DNA of 10,880 nt from Bacteroidia bacterium (GTDB lineage Bacteria; Bacteroidota; Bacteroidia; AKYH767-A; OLB10): assembly GCA_025450095.1 (NCBI GenBank), contig JANWID010000174.1, positions 1 to 10,880 on the forward strand, written 5' to 3'. Below, in pieces: positions 6,971 through 10,880 of the stretch. The stretch's first letter is position 1. The number at the start of each line of letters is the position of its first letter. Position numbers and translations under genes: made by a program. The notes below the pieces were generated by a model. That model saw only the letters and a program-made list of their open reading frames with translations. It was not told the DNA's origin and searched no databases.

Positions 6971-7474
6971 ATGAACAGGTCGCGTACATTATTGCTGAAC
7001 CACCAGCAGATCACACAACGCATCAATCGTATCGCGTGGCAGATTTTCGAAGATAACAGCGAAGAAAAAGAAATTTTTATCATCGGTATCCGGAACAACG
7101 GGTATGTACTGGCACAAAAAATTCAAAAAGCAGTGCAGCATGTCTGTGACCTGGAAGTGCATTTGCTGGAACTGCAGATTGATAAGCAGCGACAGGAAAA
7201 CGATGAAGTAACCATTTCAGGTGCTACGGAAGCCTGGGTAGGAAAATCAATAATCCTGGTTGATGATGTTTTGAATTCAGGCAAAACACTTATTTATTCT
7301 ATGAAAGCCATCCTGAACACAGATACAAGGAAAATACGAACTGTGTTGATGGTGGATCGCGATCACCGCCGCTACCCAATCATGACCGATTTTGTCGGGA
7401 TGACACTTTCAACTACTTTCCAGGAGCATGTAAGTGTAGAGTTCGGTGCTGAAGATGCCGTTTATCTCAGCTGA
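6971..7474 (+). CDS. PyrR-like type I phosphoribosyltransferase
   Basis: This 167-residue protein carries the PRPP-binding signature IILVDDVLNSGKT (94-106) and a pyrophosphate-loop-like GIRNNG (39-44). The C-terminal part, MVDRDHRRYPIMTDFVG (127-143), closely recalls the VDRGHRELPIRADFVG region of PyrR, the pyrimidine-operon attenuator and uracil phosphoribosyltransferase. The segment corresponding to the TLYRDD loop of typical PyrR reads LELQIDKQ (66-73) and lacks that Arg-Asp-Asp. Regulatory RNA binding or uracil transferase activity therefore should not be assumed. No pyrimidine genes are in the window, and I saw no PyrR-type attenuator in the short leaders. It starts 6 bases after the NlpC/P60 gene and its 3' end overlaps aroK by 13 bases. 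Confidence 0.8.
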   Translation: MNRSRTLLLNHQQITQRINRIAWQIFEDNSEEKEIFIIGIRNNGYVLAQKIQKAVQHVCDLEVHLLELQIDKQRQENDEVTISGATEAWVGKSIILVDDVLNSGKTLIYSMKAILNTDTRKIRTVLMVDRDHRRYPIMTDFVGMTLSTTFQEHVSVEFGAEDAVYLS

Positions 7475-7977
7475 GCTTCGCCATTCCGAATTGTACTGAG
7501 TAATTCCTGGACATCCAGATTTTCACCCTGTACAATATAATGACACTGCCGGTAAAAATATTCACGTTCCTTTAGTGTTTCCACAATATATTCCATCAGT
7601 TCCACATCGCTTTTCCCGGAAAGGAGTGGACGTTTCTGCCGGGAACCAGCCAGCCGGTGAAATAATGCTCCGGGGGTCATGCTTATAAAAACAGTAATGC
7701 CATGACTCTTCATCCAGTTGAGATTATCGTTGAAACATGGTGTTCCTCCACCGCAGGAAATGACAGCATCCTGCAACTCAGTAGTATTTTGCAATACCAT
7801 AGATTCAATCTCCCGGAAGCGAACTTCTCCCGAACGGAATAATTCAGGAACCGAATGACCGGTTTCCGTTTCAATTTTTGCATCCAGATCGATGAAAGGA
7901 TATTTCATCAGCGATGCAAGTTTTTTTCCGGCGGTTGTTTTACCGGCTCCCATAAATCCCGTTAAAAAAATAAGCAT
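7462..7977 (-). CDS. aroK: Shikimate kinase
   Basis: The enzyme phosphorylates shikimate at the 3-hydroxyl with ATP, the fifth step of the chorismate (aromatic amino acid) pathway, in the cytosol. The 171-residue length is normal. Visible motifs are the P-loop GFMGAGKTT (7-15), D30 and D32 in FIDLDAK (D32 aligns with the shikimate/Mg site), R55 in RFREIE, and the G76-G78 loop in CGGGTP. The lid arginine is R116 in KRPLLSG, and R138 in KEREYFY contacts shikimate in the family. All key residues are present. It is last in the leftward series ruvX-def-aroK, 52 bases after def, with no clear own promoter. Its 3' end runs 13 bases into the convergent PyrR-like gene. Confidence 0.95.
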   Translation of the reverse strand: MLIFLTGFMGAGKTTAGKKLASLMKYPFIDLDAKIETETGHSVPELFRSGEVRFREIESMVLQNTTELQDAVISCGGGTPCFNDNLNWMKSHGITVFISMTPGALFHRLAGSRQKRPLLSGKSDVELMEYIVETLKEREYFYRQCHYIVQGENLDVQELLSTIRNGEAQLR

Positions 7978-8029
7978 ATGTACTTTGAATCAGTGCGGTA
8001 AAAATACCATTCCAGTAATCAAAAAATAA

Positions 8030-8587
8030 TTACCTGGTGAAAAATTTCATTTTATAATCAACATCCACTTTTCCCTTCGAAATATCAATTAATTTTCCTT
8101 TGATAAGCTTTTTCTTTAGCGGACTCAGTCTGTCGGTAAACAATATTCCCTCCAGGTGATCGTATTCATGCTGAATAATCCGTGCAGCGATTCCTGAATA
8201 AGTTTCCTTTTTTTCAACAAAATTTTCATCATAATACTTCAGGTAAACCACAGAATGACGGTTCACATCATCCCGGATACCGGGAATACTCAGGCAGCCT
8301 TCATTAAACTTCCATATTTCACCCGATTCATCCAGTATCTCCGGGTTAATAAATACCTTTTTGAATCCCCCCAATGATTCATCTTCTTCCGCAAAGGGAG
8401 CACCATCAACTACAAATACCCGGATTGAAAAATTTACCTGGGGTGCCGCAAGTCCAACACCCGCGCTGCCATACATGGTTTCAAATAATGAATCAATAAA
8501 TACATTCAGGTGAGGGTAATCGGGTCCGATTTCAGCAGCTCGTTTCTTAAGTACCGGGTGACCGTATGCAACAATGGGGTATATCAT
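8030..8587 (-). CDS. def: Peptide deformylase
   Basis: The enzyme removes the formyl group from the N-terminal Met of new proteins. From the start chosen here it has 185 residues. Motif 1 is GVGLAAPQ (43-50), motif 2 EGCLS (96-100) with metal ligand C98, and motif 3 QHEYDHLEG (139-147) with ligands H140 and H144 and catalytic E141. The EGCLS form of motif 2 marks an active, type 1-like enzyme. The ATG at 8587 is preferred to a GTG two codons upstream (8593), because family members begin MIYPIVAYG or similar. The gene lies 77 bases after ruvX with no TAnnTTTG between them, consistent with one transcript. Confidence 0.96.
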   Translation of the reverse strand: MIYPIVAYGHPVLKKRAAEIGPDYPHLNVFIDSLFETMYGSAGVGLAAPQVNFSIRVFVVDGAPFAEEDESLGGFKKVFINPEILDESGEIWKFNEGCLSIPGIRDDVNRHSVVYLKYYDENFVEKKETYSGIAARIIQHEYDHLEGILFTDRLSPLKKKLIKGKLIDISKGKVDVDYKMKFFTR

Positions 8588-8664
8588 ATTCACTGGTGGA
8601 GTCTGTGTGGTATTATTGATTTATACTGTTTATGATATGAATGTGTTGGATTAACTGCGGAAAA

Positions 8665-9087
8665 TTATGGGATGATTGTACGGCGTTCCAGCCATGATTG
8701 CAAAATTATTACTGCGCTAACCAGGTCCACGAGACTTTTATCAGCACGATCTTTTTTTTTCATTCCACTGGCCAAAATGGTTTGTTTCGCAATGGAAGAA
8801 GTAAACCGTTCATCCATCCGGTGCACCGGGATGCCCGGATATTTTTTTTCAAATTGTTTAATAAACCCCCGGATGTGTATTGTTGCATCTGTTGATGCAT
8901 TGTTCAGTTTTTTAGGCTCTCCAACTACAATGGCAACAACTTCCTCCCTGTCCATATATTCCTTTAGAAACTGGAATAAATCGACAGTACGTACCGTTTC
9001 AAGTGCAAATGCGAACGTTTGTGTTTCATCCGTAACTGCGATACCTGTTCTCTTTGTACCGTAATCAATAGCAAGTATGCGCGCCAT
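8665..9087 (-). CDS. ruvX: RuvX/YqgF family Holliday-junction resolvase-like nuclease
   Basis: This 140-residue protein has the RNase H-like fold signature of the YqgF/RuvX family. MARILAIDYGTKRTGIA (1-17) carries the first catalytic aspartate (D8), VVGEP (54-58) the glutamate E57, MDERFTS (91-97) an acidic pair, and LVDLVSA (119-125) the last aspartate D121. Family roles reported are resolution of branched DNA and 5' processing of pre-16S rRNA; which applies here is unknown. Two A-runs lie within the gene: nine As encoding K110-K112 and eight As within E80-K82. It is first in the leftward cluster with def and aroK. Upstream, TAATTTTA (9107 to 9100, minus strand) misses the -7 consensus by one base and may be its promoter. 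Confidence 0.92.
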   Translation of the reverse strand: MARILAIDYGTKRTGIAVTDETQTFAFALETVRTVDLFQFLKEYMDREEVVAIVVGEPKKLNNASTDATIHIRGFIKQFEKKYPGIPVHRMDERFTSSIAKQTILASGMKKKDRADKSLVDLVSAVIILQSWLERRTIIP

Positions 9088-9153
9088 GGTTTAAGAGGGT
9101 AAAATTATGAAATTACCCCTGAAATTACGACACGATATCAACGGAATCCGGTT

Positions 9154-9168
9154 CAAAGCTTAACTTTG
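9154..9168 (+). promoter_or_regulatory. -7 element of dapD within a short inverted repeat
   Basis: TAACTTTG (9161-9168) matches TAnnTTTG and lies 22 bases before the ATG of dapD, giving a leader of about 17 bases. It is the right half of an inverted repeat CAAAG-CTTAA-CTTTG (9154-9168). On the minus strand the left half reads AAGCTTTG, one base from the consensus, so it could also serve ruvX. No clear -33 TTG is seen. The rest of the 103-base gap between ruvX and dapD shows nothing else I can name. Confidence 0.5.
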
Positions 9169-9190
9169 CCCACCTAAATTTCAATTTATT

Positions 9191-10000
9191 ATGTTGCAGG
9201 AAATTATTGAAAAAGCCTGGGAAAACAGGTCATTGCTCGAAAAAGAGGAAACCCGGCTGGCTATTCATGAAGTGATCCGGCAACTTGATTCGGGTACGCT
9301 GCGTGTTGCTACGCCACATGATAACGGATGGTCTGTAAATGAATGGGTGAAAAAAGCGGTGTTATTATTTTTCCCGGTTAGTAAAATGTCAACCATTCAC
9401 GTTGGACCCCTCGAGTTTCATGATAAAATTCCGCTGAAATCGGGGTATGAACAAATAGGAGTACGTGTGGTTCCTCATGCTATTGCCCGCTATGGCAGCT
9501 ACCTTGCCCCGGGTGTGATACTCATGCCTTCGTATGTGAATATCGGAGCGTATGTCGATTCAGGTACACTTGTGGATACCTGGGCAACTGTTGGTTCCTG
9601 TGCCCAGATTGGTAAAAATGTTCACCTCAGCGGAGGTGTTGGTATCGGTGGGGTACTGGAACCGATACAGGCTGCCCCTGTAATTATCGGCAATGACTGC
9701 TTCATCGGATCCCGTTGCATCGTTGTGGAAGGTGTCCAGGTAGAAAATGAAGCCGTGCTGGGTGCCAATGTAGTGCTGACCATGTCAACTAAAATTATTG
9801 ATGTAACCGGACCAGAACCTGTTGAATACCGCGGCCGGGTTCCTGCCCGCTCGGTTGTGATACCCGGCAGCTATACCAAAGAATTTCCTGCAGGCAGCTA
9901 CCAGGTTCCGTGTGCGCTGATCATCGGTAAACGAAAAGCCTCCACCGATCTTAAAACGTCCCTCAACAGTGCATTGCGCGAATATAACGTTGCCGTATAA
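9191..10000 (+). CDS. dapD: 2,3,4,5-tetrahydropyridine-2,6-dicarboxylate N-succinyltransferase
   Basis: The enzyme transfers succinyl from succinyl-CoA to tetrahydrodipicolinate, in the succinylase branch leading to meso-diaminopimelate and lysine. At 269 residues it is close to the usual 270-275. An N-terminal helical domain (1 to about 95) is followed by a left-handed beta-helix of hexapeptide repeats (about 97-205), with family-typical VNIGAYVDSGTLVDTWATVG (116-135), CAQIGKNVHLSGGVGIGG (137-154) and LEPIQA (156-161). The C-terminal strands include PARSVVIPG (218-226). Diaminopimelate is both the lysine precursor and the peptidoglycan cross-linking residue that NlpC/P60 enzymes cleave beside, though the genes are on separate transcripts. 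A glycosyltransferase gene begins 5 bases after its stop. Confidence 0.96.
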   Translation: MLQEIIEKAWENRSLLEKEETRLAIHEVIRQLDSGTLRVATPHDNGWSVNEWVKKAVLLFFPVSKMSTIHVGPLEFHDKIPLKSGYEQIGVRVVPHAIARYGSYLAPGVILMPSYVNIGAYVDSGTLVDTWATVGSCAQIGKNVHLSGGVGIGGVLEPIQAAPVIIGNDCFIGSRCIVVEGVQVENEAVLGANVVLTMSTKIIDVTGPEPVEYRGRVPARSVVIPGSYTKEFPAGSYQVPCALIIGKRKASTDLKTSLNSALREYNVAV

Positions 10001-10005
10001 ATGAA

Positions 10006-10880
10006 ATGAATAAGATCCTGGTAATACAAACCGCTTTTCTCGGTGATGTGATTCTTGCTACTTCCCTTCTGGAAAAGCTGAAGACATGCTTCCCCGATGC
10101 TTCTATCAGTATCCTGGTAAGGGAAGGCAATGAAAGCCTGTTCCGTCAGCATCCCTTTCTTTCCGACGTGCTGGTGTGGAAAAAAAAGAATAACAAATGG
10201 CGCAACCTGGTGTCCATGATGTTCACGGTACGAAAACGGAAGTTTGATGCAGTTTTCAATCTCCAGCGCTTCTTTTCTTCCGGATTGTTAACAGTATTTT
10301 CGGGCGCAAAAATAAAAGCGGGGTTTGATAAAAATCCGTGGTCGTTTCTTTATACAAATGTGACTTCACATACTATCGGTGATGGTAGTCATGAAATAGA
10401 GCGGAATAACATACTGCTCCAGGGAATTTGTACAGGCGATGCCGTAAAACCAAAGCTATATCCTGCAGCCGCCGATGATGATGCAACAGCAGTATGGAAA
10501 AAAAAACGTTATGTAACCATGGCTCCTGCATCCGTATGGTTCACCAAACAGCTACCTGAAAACAAGTGGGTGGAAATGATTTCAAAAGCGGTTCCCGGAC
10601 TTACATTTTATCTCCTGGGTGCGCCATCCGATTCCATCCTCTGTGAATCCATTCTAAAAACTTCCGGATCGGCTCATGTAATCAATCTTGCTGGTAAGCT
10701 CAGCTTCCTGGAATCAGCATCACTCATGCGCGATGCAGAAATGAATTATGTAAATGATTCCGGTCCCCTGCATATTGCGTCTGCCATGAATGCTCCGGTA
10801 ACTGCATTCTTTTGCAGCACCGTACCCGCATACGGTTTCGGACCCCTCTCGGAAAAATCAATTGTAGTTGAAACAAGCGA
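10006..10880 (+). CDS. Glycosyltransferase family 9 (heptosyltransferase-like), truncated by the window edge
   Basis: The frame is open for 291 codons and runs off the right edge; related enzymes have about 320-350 residues, so only the last few dozen are missing. The start MNKILVIQTAFLGDVILAT has the N-terminal GT9 motif, with D14 matching the catalytic aspartate of WaaC/WaaF. MAPASVWFTKQLPENKW (172-188) matches the family's central motif with its Thr-Lys pair, and NDSGPLHIASA (250-260) is the nucleotide-sugar-binding motif. It probably adds heptose, or another ADP-activated sugar, to lipopolysaccharide core at the inner face of the inner membrane; donor and acceptor cannot be read from sequence. 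It follows dapD by 5 bases and is probably co-transcribed. A run of nine As (10498-10506) and one of eight (10180-10187) encode Lys-rich stretches. A two-codon reading ATG-AAA-TGA at 10001-10009 overlaps its start. Confidence 0.9.
   Translation, partial: MNKILVIQTAFLGDVILATSLLEKLKTCFPDASISILVREGNESLFRQHPFLSDVLVWKKKNNKWRNLVSMMFTVRKRKFDAVFNLQRFFSSGLLTVFSGAKIKAGFDKNPWSFLYTNVTSHTIGDGSHEIERNNILLQGICTGDAVKPKLYPAAADDDATAVWKKKRYVTMAPASVWFTKQLPENKWVEMISKAVPGLTFYLLGAPSDSILCESILKTSGSAHVINLAGKLSFLESASLMRDAEMNYVNDSGPLHIASAMNAPVTAFFCSTVPAYGFGPLSEKSIVVETS

Noticed and set aside
7978..8029. GGTA-TTTT-TACC inverted repeat between def and aroK as a terminator
   Set aside because: The stem is only four base pairs with no U-tract in either direction, so it is not credible as a terminator.
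8588..8664. Possible regulatory RNA or promoter in the 77-base gap between ruvX and def
   Set aside because: No TAnnTTTG on the minus strand, no stable hairpin and no repeat seen; treated as an ordinary operon spacer.
9898..10152. 84-codon minus-strand open frame across the dapD-glycosyltransferase junction
   Set aside because: It overlaps two genes with clear family motifs on the plus strand and has no promoter or recognisable protein features.
1..10880. Defence system, phage, mobile element, CRISPR array or biosynthetic gene cluster
   Set aside because: No transposase, integrase, repeat-spacer pattern, toxin-antitoxin pair, nuclease-helicase module or synthase gene is visible. Gene content is housekeeping and envelope related with uniform style.

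Overview
The window is chromosomal DNA from a member of the Bacteroidota, probably a free-living, aerobic-type lineage near Chitinophagales, Sphingobacteriales or Flavobacteriales; the exact order is an inference. Three things point there. A large secreted protein ends in a type B type IX secretion (gliding-motility) sorting domain. Six putative promoters carry the Bacteroidota -7 element TAnnTTTG rather than an E. coli-type -10. Translation starts lack Shine-Dalgarno sequences and sit in A-rich leaders. The layout is dense: every gap is about 100 bp or less. I see no tRNA, rRNA, insertion sequence, CRISPR array, phage gene or integration site.

Left part (1-1847): a possible gene tail at the left edge is followed by a four-helix DUF4199 membrane protein (+). 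It converges, with zero intervening bases, on an ornithine aminotransferase (rocD, -) that closely resembles the eukaryotic enzyme. Next (1873-4281, -) is an 802-residue secreted T9SS cargo protein.

Middle (4282-6964): the secreted-protein gene shares a very compact divergent promoter region with rlmD (+), a 23S rRNA m5U methyltransferase with an intact Fe-S cysteine set. rlmD is followed 20 bp later by a TPMT-family small-molecule methyltransferase. A further promoter drives a secreted NlpC/P60 cell-wall hydrolase, followed 6 bp later by a PyrR-like phosphoribosyltransferase.

Right part (6971-10880): the PyrR-like gene overlaps aroK (-) tail to tail by 13 bp. aroK ends a leftward cluster ruvX-def-aroK (Holliday-junction resolvase-like protein, peptide deformylase, shikimate kinase). 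Divergent from ruvX is dapD (+, lysine/diaminopimelate pathway), followed after 5 bp by a family-9 glycosyltransferase (heptosyltransferase-like) that runs off the right edge.

Functionally this is mainly housekeeping: amino-acid metabolism (rocD, aroK, dapD), rRNA modification and protein maturation (rlmD, def), and envelope or surface biology (NlpC/P60, the T9SS cargo, the GT9 enzyme). I found no convincing undescribed system. The points most worth a second look are the overlapping divergent promoters with likely leaderless starts, the terminator-free convergent gene ends, and the PyrR homologue that lacks a usual family motif.
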